A stretch of DNA of 64,000 bases from Apoda limacodes (GCA_946406115.1 OX291545.1:29135153-29199152); one strand, 5' to 3'; positions 23,799 to 34,913 are shown, counted from the first letter of the stretch. The notes: generated by a model from the letters alone, not told the origin. Program-made: numbers and translations.

Positions 23799-24359
23799 TC
23801 AAAGACTTTTTTGTTGTTTCGATTTCATTCTTTTAACATTTTTTTTGGTCTTAGACCATAACATGCCGTTTAAATAGTGACCAATCAGATACACCAACAA
23901 TCCCGTCAAAAGACATACACAAATCATTAACAAATATAGTGACATATCCATATGTTTCAAAATTGGATATGGCTTAAATTTTAATTTGATTTCGACTAAT
24001 TTAATAAAAACAAAATATGACATAGTAAATGTAAATGAAGTAAATAATCCTATTATGATCGATGGAAATATCTTATATGAATAAAATAGCTCGATGTCTA
24101 TAAATATTGAAATCGATGTGTGAATGACATGATTCATCCAAAAAGGTATCACTTCACCGATGCTTTTGGGCCATAGTAATTCTCTGTTAATAGAACAAAT
24201 TACCCAAAAAATAATAGTTAAAGTATTTGCTAATGTAAATGCACAACTAAACAATAACCCTTTAATTGAAAATATTACAGAATTTTCTCTACTCTTCAAG
24301 TATTTTGATCCAATGATTCCTTCCAATAGAGCATATGAAAAATAGACGATTTGTAATAC
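23799..24359 (-). CDS. AIG1/ADTRP-like membrane hydrolase, gene B, exon 2
   Basis: Predicted six-pass membrane enzyme of the FAR-17a/AIG1 family; vertebrate AIG1 and ADTRP hydrolyse fatty-acid esters of hydroxy fatty acids using a Thr and a His within the membrane. Exon 2 follows a TTTCTTTTCAG acceptor (24360-24362) in phase 0 and supplies residues 51-236 of a 236-residue product; family members are usually about 230-240. Landmarks: IPFWMNHVIHTS (residues 121-132), with His130 the likely catalytic His; ELFYSYKIFP (140-149); KFKPYPI (177-183); basic C-terminus KTKKNVKRMKSK. It pairs with exon 1 at 31482-31631, whose Thr46 is the predicted nucleophile. It is collinear with gene C across residues 122-221, with no gap. 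No stop or frameshift interrupts it, so the gene is probably functional. The substrate in insects is unknown. Confidence 0.85.
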   Translation of the reverse strand, partial: VLQIVYFSYALLEGIIGSKYLKSRENSVIFSIKGLLFSCAFTLANTLTIIFWVICSINRELLWPKSIGEVIPFWMNHVIHTSISIFIDIELFYSYKIFPSIIIGLFTSFTFTMSYFVFIKLVEIKLKFKPYPILKHMDMSLYLLMICVCLLTGLLVYLIGHYLNGMLWSKTKKNVKRMKSKQQKSL

Positions 24360-24734
24360 CTGAAAAGAAATAGTGGTGTTAGTTTTCATGTATGTGCCAT
24401 GGTATTAGTGTACTTTAGCAAAATAAGGTGTTTTGTTAAAGTTAAACGTCCCTAAAGCGGTTTACACGTACAGTAAAGGAGCCTTATATGGTGTCCATTC
24501 CTAATATGAGACACATGAAAAACAGAACTCAGTTGTCACTCAGCTCATCTGTGCGTACACAATATCTATTTATTTTTTGTTTTCAAAAGTTTTTTTCATC
24601 GCCTAGTTATATTAATATAGTGTTTTGTATATATCCTTTTAATATATTTTTTTATTATTTAATTTTTAAAAAGTAGCTTTAACGATGATGATTTAAAAAC
24701 TGAATGCCAATTTTATGGTGGTTACTATTTGGAT

Positions 24735-25245
24735 GTACACTACCGAAGCCAAGATGGCAGCAGTACTTCATATGAGGCTGGAGTTGCGACTTGTAAAGCA
24801 GCAACCTTTGCTCCTAGGTGAAGTTATGCTTCGCTCTGTTAAGTACTCCAAGTTATTGGATGCCAGCTTTACCTTGTCTTGCAAACACCAAGGATCCCAA
24901 TGCTCTTGAAGATGGTGAGGGGAGTGTTCTGGAATTTTGGGAGCATAGTAAATGGGATGTTCTTAGGTGAACCTGCAGACTTGCGTTTTTATAGAGTTGA
25001 ATCGGACCGAGCTTTGCTATCCCCAGTCAGAGACCTTGGACAGAGTGGTCTGGATTTCAGCCAAAACGGAACGAGGGATGTTTCCACGACCCATGTAGTA
25101 ATCGTCTCCAGTACTGTCATCTGTATAGCAATATATTTAGTTTATGGACGAGATGTGATTGATATTCAGAAGAAACAGCGTAGTAGACTGCGCAACGCCT
25201 TGTGGGACACCAGCATTAATGTCCATGCTATCAGAGCAGGTAACA
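24735..25245 (-). mobile_element. LINE family A, internal fragment
   Basis: Lies in gene B's intron in the same orientation as the gene. Reading plus, it runs from gATGGCAGCAGTACTtCATATG through the region encoding the thumb to ctgtcatctgTATAGCAATATAT (the YADD box) and 'GTGGGACACCAGCATTAATGTCC'. It corresponds to 37430-37980 of copy 2 with small deletions (for example the jump from CTTGTCTTGCAAA to CACCAAGGATCC). There is no 3' tail, so a later deletion or rearrangement removed it. Confidence 0.8.
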
Positions 25246-25269
25246 TCAAAAAGTGTTTTTGTTTTTAAC

Positions 25270-26400
25270 AAATGTTTTTAGGCTATCTCGTTACAGATAA
25301 CAAATACTAAATTTTGTACTTATTCTAATACTTTTATAAACGTTTTAGGATACTTTGCATGTTCTTTTACAGTTGGTACAGAGACCAAAACAAATCTTAA
25401 ACTGTATGTTGTAAGTAATAATTAAAACAGTAAATAAGTAAAACACCAACTTCTTCGAAGGGAATGGATAAATGCATTTACTTGGGAAAGATTTCGTGTG
25501 TACCTGGAAGTTCAGGTTGTGCAACAATCAGGTAATAAAATGTCTCGCTATATTGACTCTACAAATTTAGCATTTCAATCACTTTTCAATAAATACTTTT
25601 CACTTTTCGGTTGTAAAAATGTTAGTGAAATTAAAGGTCGTCTGGTAGCATTACACCTCAGGCAAGATGCAAAATCAGTTTTTGTCGGGCTAGGCAATGG
25701 TATTAAAAGAGGTAGATATCGTACTCGCACGAAGAAACGAAGTCGGCCAAATGAAGACAATTGTTGTATTTTGATTCAGTCACATGTCACTTTCTAAATA
25801 TAGCTATCTCCTTCTGTTTCACACGTTCTTTATTATGTTTTGCATTCGTCTAAAGTTAGTACATGTAGATAACAAAGGATTAAATTTAGATTTCGAACAA
25901 TATGAAGGTATCCTATGTTTATTTAAATATCATTGGGGCTAGGTTAGTTCTGCTTGCATCGAGAGAAAGAAGGAAACTGATAATTTGGTTAATGAAGAAG
26001 TTCTTGTCAAAGTAGAATATTCAGAGTATGCCACTACCTGTGGTCAAGGTTAAAGGTAAGATGCGGTGCGAGGATTAGCATCCTTTACCAACATCACAAG
26101 AGCTATTTTATGGTCTTGCTGGTGGTGAAAAATTTGTAAGATAGATTTACGCAATGCTTTTCTTAACTGGCGTGTTAGAAACCAGGGATAGCATTTACTT
26201 ACACTTAATACCCATAAAGGCTTGTATAAATGTACACGTCTTATGTACGGTCAGTTGCAAAACTGCATATAGAATTTCAAAACAAAATAGAATGGCAAGG
26301 CGTAGTCACTTACACACTTAAAGAAATAAAGTAATATGTCTTGTAGAACCTGAGTAATATTAGTTTCATTTAATGTTGTATATAATAATTTCACTAAGAA
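25270..26400. other. Gene B intron, no internal gene supported
   Basis: A plus-strand open frame at 25540-25797 ends in a very basic run (RYRTRTKKRSR) but matches no family I know and lacks context. The rest is AT-rich intronic sequence. Confidence 0.3.
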
Positions 26401-26407
26401 AATTATC

Positions 26408-26500
26408 GTATCCGTAGCCTAGTGGATAGGCGTATCAGATCTTAATACGTGTCCTTAGTGCAATGCAGGTTGTGGATTCGAATCTCACCTTATGCCTTTG
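26408..26500 (+). repeat. tRNA-derived SINE
   Basis: RNA polymerase III promoter boxes are clear: A-box-like TAGCCTAGTGG at 26415-26425 and B-box-like GGATTCGAATC at 26474-26484, followed by a T-rich end (tttgtttttgtttttg). The spacing is longer than in an ordinary tRNA and the outer stem does not pair, so this is a SINE head, not a tRNA gene. It lies inside gene B's intron. Confidence 0.6.
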
Positions 26501-26761
26501 TTTTTGTTTTTGTTACATTTTATGAATTGTGAATAACTTTTTCAGTTGAACAGCTTAGACGAATTTTCTAATAGCTATTAAGTTAGTAGCGGACACTACG
26601 TGGGTAGACATATTATTTTTGTCGTTGCTGATTTTTTTCTGGGGGTGTTTTTGCTGACAAGGTTGTTTGGTGTTTTTATTTAGCTATTAAGTTAGATGCG
26701 GTCACTACATAGGTCTATTTGTCGTTGTCTTATTTTGATCTGGCTATTTGGTTTTTAGTGG

Positions 26762-27222
26762 ATCACCGTAAAGCGTTGGATCTCACGCAATCAAGAGGAG
26801 GGGAATTTATCAGCTCGACCTCGAAGTGGACGTCCGCGGCACATTGATGCGACTCAAAGAAGATTTATGGTGGAACATTGGTTTCATACCGACTGCTGTG
26901 TTTGGGAACATGTTTAATACACACTGTTCGTCGAGCTCTGCATATTGAAGGATCGCATCATAGAAAGCCAGCTAAAAAACCCTTTTTAACTAATACCCAT
27001 AAACAAAATAGATTGTTGTTAGCAAGGGAATATTTAGATTTTGACTGGGAGCACACCTTATTCACCGATGAGAAGTCGTTTGTATCATCTGAAAAACGGG
27101 AGGCTTTATTTGTGACGCAGAAATGGAACCCGTAATGCAGAACAAAATGTTGTCGAGCGCATATAGTGCAGGATTGGATTACTCAACACCCGGACATTAC
27201 TGTTATTCCTTGGCTTGCTTCT
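26762..27222 (+). pseudogene. Decayed Tc1-like transposase
   Basis: Readable in order on the plus strand: helix-turn-helix linker VKRWISRNQEEGNLSARPRS (ends GRPR, the AT-hook-like GRPR motif); after a frameshift VRRALHIEGSHHRKPAKK; then LAREYLDFDWEHTLFTDEKSF, where the FTDE Asp is the second catalytic residue. After a deletion comes AHIVQDWITQHPDITVIPW. The final DPNxxE region is replaced by an unrelated repeat tail at about 27222. The first catalytic Asp region is degraded and no inverted repeats are seen. Intronic to gene B, opposite strand. Confidence 0.8.
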
Positions 27223-27350
27223 GTGAAAATTTCAACTGTCTAACTATCACGGTTGATGAGATACAGCCTGGTGACAGGCAGACGGACGGACGGACAGCGG
27301 AGTCTTAGTAATAGGGTTTCGCTAAATACCCACGGAACCCTAAAAATAAA
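27223..27350 (+). repeat. Retroelement 3' tail fused to the Tc1 remnant
   Basis: Carries TTTCAACTGTCTAACTATCA, gatgagatacagcctggtgac, a GACGGACGGACGGACAGCGG run, AGTCTTAGTAATAGGGTTTCG and 'acccacggaaccctaaaaat', a widespread lepidopteran retroelement tail. Its junction with the Tc1 text is abrupt. Confidence 0.6.
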
Positions 27351-29340
27351 GTACTACTTTTCTTACAGATATTATTACACATATTTATGCCTTAAAATTT
27401 TTGTAATACAATGTTTTTATTCAAGTTTTAGAGCGAAGATTTTCATTAATAAACAATTCTCAATGGACGTACTACCTATAAGAAAATGCATCTTTAAATT
27501 AAAATGGCGCGTTCAATTATTCAAGTTCAGTAATTTTATACATTAGATGAAAAGTTATGATTTATTTTATGAAAGGTTTAAAGCTAACAACATATAAGTA
27601 CAAATGACTAAAATGTAAAATATTAAGTTATGAACTTACGCATTAGACATCAACACAGAATTATTTGTTAAATGAAGGTAGTAATTTAACTTCCGATTTA
27701 TGAATTCGGACTCTATACAAAATGAAGTTGCGTAAGTTTTGAACCAGTGGCGCGAGTAAGGATGCTTTAAAACTTGCTGTGATTGGATGGTTGTTTGGAA
27801 GTCAAGTTGATTGGATGTTTTAAGACAATCTCTGATTGGTGGTTAAGTAATATAGAAATGGAAGCACGTTTCATATGCTCTTTAAAGTAGTTTCATAACT
27901 TGTACTCGAATAAAATTTTATTCAGGAAATTAAACGAAGGATAAATCGGATAGGAGTTGTTTTGTTATCCGCGGTTTTGTTTTCTTATTAATTTTATAGC
28001 CATACTTAAATAGTTATGCTACTGTTGTTAGGAATTCTATAATGTTGAGTAAAACCGCGTAAGTTTAAGTTACTTAGAACTTTTATAATATTGAAAACAC
28101 CCGCGAAACTTATCTAAGTGAGTCGTTTAACAACTATTAGGGTAGCCTCGTACAATAAATATTCTAACAATAATAAAGGGTAGTTGGCTTGGTTTTCACG
28201 TATTCTGTATAATGGTATGAAGTGTTAGTTTATTTGAAATTACCCGGGGTTTGTTAGAACTTTACGAACATTTAGAACATTATATTAATATTCTCTTAGT
28301 TTAGAATAATTAGCCGTTCATATTAATCTAGAACTCTATAATAGTATTCCAACCAACATAACTAGAATTATATTTAAAAGATATTCTTTTTTCTTTGTTA
28401 AAAATAATTAAGGTCGAACATGAAAAACAGTGAAAATATTCTGTGTTCGTTGTGATATTCTTTAGGTTGTGTTTTAAAAATATCTAAATTAATGTTAAAA
28501 CATCCAAATGACGGGCCCGCTTTTGCCGGTTAGAAATTTATGGTAGAAAGAAATCTCAATCGCCTCAGTAGGAAGAAATATATTAACGGACCTTGTTTCT
28601 AGGACATTTTCAAATAGGAAAACATACTTTTTTTATAAAAGTAGAAGTGGGAACAAAGATTATACCAGCCATAATAATTATATAGCCCACTAAAGAACTA
28701 GGTCTGCCAAGAGATACAGTAATTACTATGTGTAATCCATGTCCATCCTTAGCGGCGTTAGTAGGGTTTTACTATTTTGGCTGGTCAGATAGTGTAGGTG
28801 AGCGCTGATGATCATCATAAGGGGGCGCCCCTTAAACCTACTTTCAGGTCGCAAGTCCAGAACGCTGAGCTACCTGGTTCCGACTCTACAAAACGAATGG
28901 ATTTAGTTATTCGATGGATTTTACTTTCAAATGTGAAAGTAGCATAAATTAGGGTTCCTTTGTGTAGGGATGACCGAAAATCATATAACTCTTTAGTACC
29001 TGTGTCCTTTAGTTTTGATATTCCAGTATTTGCGTTGTTTAGTTTTGTACTGACTTTAGAAGTGGTGAAAACTCAAAGTAGGCATTATTTATGATCGTAG
29101 TTTTAGCTGTATTTATTTTCTTGATTATTTTCTTTTACGCTTATTTTGTATACTATTGATTGCTATATTACTCTGACTTGCTTCTAAAACAACTGGGTTT
29201 ACTACTTATTTAACACCTACCACTTTTGACGATCACGCTTGGCCAAATAAAATACTTCTCTACTATTATTGTTAATGATTCGATTCTTTTGATTTCTCTC
29301 TGAGTGAGTGAAAATGCTTCAGAAGTTTCTTAGAACAATT
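27351..29340. other. Gene B intron; AT-rich, possible LTR remnant
   Basis: No coding exon supported. Around 27775-27930 there are three ATTGG words (inverted CCAAT) within 60 bp, then ctctttaaagtag and an AATAAA, an order seen in retroviral-type LTRs. It lies about 1.5 kb upstream of the Ty3/gypsy pol remnant in the same direction. I cannot find a second LTR or a primer binding site. 28800-28870 has a weak tRNA-like A-box on the minus strand (GGTAGCTCAGCG) without a good B-box. Confidence 0.3.
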
Positions 29341-29344
29341 CATT

Positions 29345-30540
29345 ATTTTATAAAGGGGGGGCTTTACAACATCCTAAAGGATATTCCAGGCGTTCATGAT
29401 TGCATTGATAATATCAGTATTACAGGCCCTAATGACAAAATTCACCTGAATTGACTTGAACTAGTTTTTTCTCATTTAGCTATATAATATTATGATCTAA
29501 AGTTAAAATAAATCTTAATGTTTGAAAGTCAAAACTGAATATTGCGGTTACATCATAAGCAAGTATGGTATACCTAAGACTGATGATAAAATAAGAGCAG
29601 TTACAGATACGCCAAGGCCTAAAAACCTAACGGAATTGCAGAGTTTTCCAGAACTTATAAACTACTATGGTAGGTTTTATCCAAACTTAAGTATTACCTT
29701 AGAACCTTTACCCAAACTACTTCGAAGAGATACAAAATGGTTTTGGTCAAGTGACTGTGATGTAGTTTTTCATAAATTAAAAAATCAATTAATTACAGAT
29801 ACAGTGTTAGCTCATTACTCACCTTATTTACCATTGGTATATGCTTCTTCGACTTAAGTTGGTGCAATGCTTTCACATGTTATGCCCGATAGTTCTAAAC
29901 GTCCTATTTATTATGCCTCTCTAACCTTCAACTTTACAAAGGAAATGAGCTCAAATTATTAAAGATATATATGCTTTTATGTTTGGGGTTAAAAGTTTTC
30001 AGTACTTATATGGTAGAAAGTTTATTCAGTATACTGATCACAAGCCTTTGTTACTAATATTTTCACCTTCTGAAACCTAACCACATCTTTTAGCAGCTCA
30101 TATGCAGCAGTATGCTCAGTACTTATGATATTTTAACTTAGAAATTTAATATAAAACTTTTAAGGCAATTGCTAATGCAGATTTATTATCAAGGTTACAA
30201 CGGACGGAAGATTACTATCGAACAGATTTGTACTGCTTCTAATGAAGATTTAAGTTTGCAACCCTTATTAAAAGGTTTGCAATCCGGTAATTCCAGTGAC
30301 AGCTTTAGGATGGACCAATCTAAATTTTCATTACAAAATGGTTGTAATATGCGAGGATTAAGAGTTGTCATTCCAAGTATATATAGGTCCACTGTACTTA
30401 AAGATTTACACACTGTACATTTCGGAATCATAGAATGCTAGCATTAGCTTAGCACTATTACTGCTGGCCTGGTATTGACAAAGATGTTTGTGAATTAATG
30501 ACAAATTATGTAGAATGTTGTCTACACTGCGGAACCCTGA
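29345..30540 (+). pseudogene. Ty3/gypsy LTR-retrotransposon pol remnant
   Basis: Order of domains on plus: end of the RT palm (ILKDIPGVHDCIDNISITGP, where the usual D-D of the active site is D-N), RT thumb and connection (YCGYIISKYGIPKTDDKI, LTELQSFPELINYYGRF), RNase H (VGAMLSHVMPD, YYASLTF, then a TDHKPLL-like block at about 30035) and the start of the integrase zinc-binding region (RVVIPSIYRSTVLKDLHTVHFGI). Multiple stops and frameshifts (for example 29857 and after 29950) and the lost catalytic Asp make it dead. Gag, protease, most of integrase and LTRs are missing. It lies inside gene B's intron on the opposite strand. Confidence 0.85.
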
Positions 30541-30819
30541 TTTGGATTTAAATAAGCATTATTGGGAATATTCTTTACAATTCTTCAAGCAGAAATTTAA
30601 TTGCAGGGCATTATTGCAGTTGCATTATTGGGCCTTTTTTTTTATTTAATAATAACATGATGTGAAAAACGCAGATAATGACGAACTCAGTGATGAGGAC
30701 GAATGAATTTACTACCTATTATTGTAATCTTTTTATACTATATATGAAAATAAAAACCCCATTCAATGAGGTCTTACAATTCCAGAACATATTCCTTACC
30801 ATTTCCAAAAGTTTTGGGA

Positions 30820-31352
30820 TCATGGTGTTTACATATCTAGCGATGTTTAGTTATGAGATTAATTAGAAGATAAGGTGAAGCTGGCGTCCAAAAATTGGAA
30901 GTACTCAACAGAGTGAAGTAAAACTTCACCTCGAGGCAAAAATTGCTGCTTTACAAGTCGCAAGTACTGGAGTACTGCTGCCATCCCTAGGCGGGTGCGA
31001 CGCAATTCAGGCTAGGCCCTTTTAAATCGGTTTAACAACGGACATTGAGAATCGTCGACAATCCCAAACTCACAAATCGTACCAAACCCTTTTGTCTGAG
31101 AAGAGGGTTTGCTTCGCTGCGTGTGCTCTACCGCTTGTATAATGGGATGCATTCTGAGGAATTGTTCAAAATGATGCCCAGGGGTACTTTCTACAATGGC
31201 ATGGCATCTACAATGGAAATAAGTTATTAGATTTTTAAAGGGTCGGCAACGCGCGAGCGATGCCTCAGGTGTTGCAAGCGTCCAAAGGCTACGGTAACCG
31301 CTTACCATCAGGCGGACCGCAAGCTTGTTTGCCACCGTAGTGGTATAAAAAA
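30820..31352 (+). mobile_element. LINE family A, 3' portion
   Basis: Starts near the region encoding LGVYISSDVQF and runs through the C-terminal domain (RRGFASLRVLYRLYNGM, HSEELFKMMP) to the complete family tail (GGTCGGCAACGCGCGAG, then GCGGACCGCAAGCTTG, CCACCGTAGTGGTATAAAAAAA). An internal deletion at about 31195-31225 removes the segment encoding HRTARHRQG...FLPRTLKLWNELP. It ends about 130 bp downstream of gene B exon 1, inside the first intron. Confidence 0.85.
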
Positions 31353-31481
31353 AGTAGGTGATACAGCGCTTTCGTAGTTCAGAATTGAGTTCGATATATT
31401 GTACTAGTACCTGTTACACCCATAAATAATTTTGTGACCTTAAAAATAAAACAGGAAAATGTAATAAAAAAAGATGCTTAC

Positions 31482-31631
31482 AAAACACCAATTCGTTAAA
31501 AACATCACTTTCATAATCCATGCATTTTCTTTTAAGTCCTTCCTTAGAAAATCACTATTTATATATTCATAATGATACCATGCAGTAAAATAATACAAAG
31601 CAAGAACTGAAATATGAAATACGACTAACAT
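31482..31631 (-). CDS. AIG1/ADTRP-like membrane hydrolase, gene B, exon 1
   Basis: Starts at ATG 31631 and encodes 50 residues: a first membrane helix (VFHISVLALYYFTAWYHY), a polar loop, and the start of helix 2 ending FLTNWCF. Thr46 aligns with the catalytic Thr of AIG1/ADTRP. A GTAAGC donor follows at 31481 in phase 0. The intron to exon 2 (24359) is 7122 bp and holds a SINE, a Tc1 remnant, a Ty3/gypsy remnant and two LINE-A fragments. About 60 bp upstream of the ATG the minus strand has CGTATAAAACG, a possible TATA box. This ATG is chosen because it matches the start position of genes A and C. Confidence 0.85.
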
Positions 31632-31639
31632 TTTTAATT

Positions 31640-33090
31640 TTTCAATATAAGATCAGACTATTTTTAACAGAATATTTTGACACGTTTTATACGTCCAAGT
31701 TCTAACTAAAAAAGCAAATAAATGTTTAATCGCTATTTGCATACATGGCAAAGTATAAATATATAGCTTCAGAAGGACCGGTTATATAATCTATTTTAAA
31801 TGCCTTCCGCCCGGCGCCTCTTGTCGACTTGTCCATTAACGTGGCAAACGCGTACTATTTGTAACGGGCTTTTGTTACTTATTTTAGAATTCCTGGGAGC
31901 CAATTCTTTCGAATTGATCACGAATTCGAAATAATGTACGAATTTAAACTTTTCTCGAACGAAAATGTAGTTAACCAATTCTGGTAATGTCGAATCCGAC
32001 ATTTCTCGAACGCAAGCCGCTCGAACTGCTTCGAGTGGTAGGGACCGTTCGAGACTATATCTCGCATTCGAATCATGACAAATTTAGTTCAAAATGATTG
32101 GGTTCTAAACATTAATTCTACTCTTAGCGTAAACTTTATGCTATAAAATCAAAAATAAATGCCTAAAATGTAGGCCAGAGTAATTAAAAGGGCGGAAAAA
32201 AAGACTCATTATACCAAATATAATATTTTTTTTACCTTTATTCCTTTCATAATACATTATTAGTCTTTTCTCAATTCATTGATTGGCCGATTTTCGCAAT
32301 TATCAAAGTCGCCCATGACAATAATATTCTTCTACTTCTATTGATTTCCATCACAAAAAACACTAGGTTACATCACATACACTGATAAAATGTTTGAGGT
32401 CCGGCGCCGCCATCTTTAGTGCTGCGTAGTATTTTTACAATACTAGGTGGTAATTTCATGTAAGAAAAATTTAATTAAAACCAGTTACACCTTTGAAAAA
32501 TAAAAATAACTTAAAATTCTCAAACAAATAAACAAATAAAACACTCAACAAAAACAAACAGAGTATTTTTTTAGTTTTGTCCAACTACATTCCGTTTAAA
32601 GATTATAGCAATTTCTTGAAATAGGGATTTAGTTTACAAACTTAGTTATTCTTTTTTTATTTCCTTATTAATAATGATAAAATACAAGTAAAATGTTGCT
32701 TCAAACATTTTGTAGTCACTAAAACCTTTTTTAATATATCAAAAAAGGCATATTAGATTAGGCGATTTTAAAAACGCTCTAAAACTGTGCAACGAAACGT
32801 ACCTCGTAGCTTAACCGGTTCCCAATGGCAACATTTCACCGCTTAGAACGACATTTTGTTCGAAGGTTATTTCGATTCATAGTGAGAATACAGCAAACGT
32901 GAAAATGATGTCGACGATCGAAATTTTACAGTCGAGATGGTGTCTTCCAGATAATCTCTAATACGAGATTATCTCGGATGAAGTGAGAATTAGGTCCCTG
33001 AAACTGGTTCTTGCGCTAACTACAACACAACGATGACGTATGCAAGCGGCAAGTCTAGCGAAAATGGTCTAGATTATTAAGATAAACAGT
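31640..33090. other. Upstream of gene B; no gene, GAATTCGA/TCGAAC-rich repeat patch
   Basis: 31880-32100 is dense in TTCGAA and TCGAAC words (for example tttctcgaacg at 31950 and 32000; attcgaattg), probably a decayed non-coding element. 32930-33000 has a short palindromic patch ataatctctaatacgagattat. Intervening AT-rich sequence has no supported feature; this stretch should include gene B's promoter. Confidence 0.35.
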
Positions 33091-33100
33091 TACACACACA

Positions 33101-33590
33101 GGTCTTGGCTAGTCCTGGGATGGGTGACCGCTTAGCTGCATACTTTTTGTTTTTGTTCGTGGTCGTAAATTACATATGTAAATGGGGTTACCGAACCCAC
33201 GATGCGCAAGTCCAATTTTTATCTAGATATTTTTTATAACACGAAAGCTTCTAGTGATAAGTGGTATGTATGCTTGCGTATTAAACTAGCGCCACTAATC
33301 GGAACGTAAAAGTTGGTCTTATCAGGTTAGCGGGCGGCATGTAGTCATGGGATGGGTGACCGCTTAGCTGCATACTTTTTATTTTTGTTCGTGGTCGTAA
33401 ATTACATATGTAAATGGGGTTACCGAACCCACGATGCGCAAGTCCAATTTTTATCTAGATATTTTTTATAACACGAATGCTTCTATTGATAAGTGGTATG
33501 TATGCTTGCGTATTAAACTAGCGCCACTAATCGGAACGTAAAAGTTGGTCTTATCAGGTTAGCGGGTGGCATGCCTAGACGGTTAGGCTG
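33101..33590 (+). repeat. 5S-rRNA-derived SINE as a tandem dimer
   Basis: Two copies of a 232-bp unit (starting TGGGATGGGTGACCGCTTAG at 33116 and 33348), nearly identical. The head ggctagtcCTGGGATGGGTGACCGC matches the 3' half of 5S rRNA. The tail includes GTGGTCGTAAATTACATATG, gatgcgcaagtccaattttt and a 'gcgccactaatcggaacg' segment. Only the first copy keeps the upstream gtcttggctagtc words; the second copy instead follows ggcatgtagtca. This is a SINE dimer, not an rRNA array. Confidence 0.7.
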
Positions 33591-34640
33591 TTCAGGCGAT
33601 CCTTCAAGTGTTTCTTACATAAGTCGTTTTTTTTTATAAAAGTAGATAGAAACTTGATTTTGCCTTTGGCCCATCAAGCGCTTCTGGCTGTTTATTTGTT
33701 TAATAAGGAACCCTAATTGTGCGACCTTGACTCGTTTTTGACCGGTTTTTAATTAACTTAACCTTTATACCTTTACTTGAATTTCCCTTATGATATTTAA
33801 ATTTTATAGTCGTATTTACATCCTAAAAACGGATAATAAGCAACCCATTAACATATTATACACTAGCTTTTGCCCATAGCTCACTTTTTTTGTATCGTGA
33901 AGGAATAAAGAAAAAAAGCATACAAACGCAAAAATTCCTATTTCTTATATCAGTATGGATTTTTCCTTCTTTATCCGATTTCGAAAAAGGAGGTTATCAA
34001 TTCAACCCGTACGTATGTAATATTGTCAGAAATGCACAGTTTTTGTATACTTTAGTCTATACTAGCTTTTAAATGTGTGTGCCAAATTTTATAAGTGTAT
34101 GTATGTATGTAAGTTTATTATATTTATTATTAATATTTAGAACCGAAATGGTTTTCAAAATTAAAATCAGTTCTATTGTTCTTTAGGTAGAGAGTTAAAC
34201 GTGTATAAGCCATGACGAAAAAGGGGCGTTGGCTTAACGGAGTTATTCTAAAACAAGCCATCACTATGACGTTTCAATGTTTGCATGCAGTTACGCTCTA
34301 GCTAAACAATCTCGATGATTTTTTTTTTTATTTTTTTTATTTATTAAAGAAATGTACCTTAGCAATTTAAAAAGTATTCGTGAAATCGTTAAATGGCAAC
34401 ACTTCGTGTATCATAACAGATTTTAGAATTTAACCTAAAATACACGCAAAATATTAAAAAATAATTGAGTGAAGATAGGTACTCGAACGAAAAATGATAA
34501 AGTACCAAATTAGTTTCAATTACGACTAAAATTTTAAAAATGAAGTAATAAAAAAAGTAATTACCAAAAAAATTAATTAACATGAAAACTGTAATTTATT
34601 TAATTAATTACTAAAAAGGGAAGAATAAAAGTTTTTTTTT
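33591..34640. other. Intergenic, no supported gene
   Basis: AT-rich. 33860-34130 reads like another dispersed repeat ('cactagcttttgcccatagctcac' at the start, gtgtgtgccaaattttataag at the end with a GTATGTATGT run near 34100). Open frames at 33890-34072 and 34389-34583 (minus) have no motifs. Confidence 0.3.
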
Positions 34641-34644
34641 TTAA

Positions 34645-34909
34645 ATGTCTAAAGTATATATGCCAACTATTTTTTGAGATCGGTGCTGCTCAGAAGCGTC
34701 GGCACGCAACTGCGCTATCAATGACATCAACTTCGGGCACGTTCGCCGCTCATCGCCGCGGTTCGGGCGGTAGGCGGGGTATGTGGCGTTTTTAGCAGTG
34801 TTGTACCGCATACTACGAATACCAAGTGATAAAGTTTGTTTATTCCAAATATAAGTGCTGGCAGTGGCACCACCCTCAAAAAAATAGTTGGCATATTTAC
34901 TTTAGATAT
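34645..34909. mobile_element. MITE with ~34-bp inverted repeats and TTAA flanks
   Basis: The left end (ATGTCTAAAGTATATATGCC, then AACTATTTTTTGAG) and the inverse complement of the right end (ATATCTAAAGTAAATATGCC, then AACTATTTTTTTGAG) differ at two bases and one T-run length. TTAA sits on both sides (34641-34644 and 34910-34913), as in target duplications of the piggyBac superfamily. The 265-bp interior is GC-rich, with no ORF. The ends do not begin with the CCC usual for piggyBac, so the parent family is uncertain. Confidence 0.75.
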
Positions 34910-34913
34910 TTAA

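Noticed and set aside
28830..28885. tRNA-like A-box on the minus strand
   Set aside because: GGTAGCTCAGCG is present but no B-box at proper distance and no stem pairing.
33101..33376. Functional 5S rRNA genes
   Set aside because: Only the 3' half of 5S is matched and the sequence departs from it after TGACCGC.
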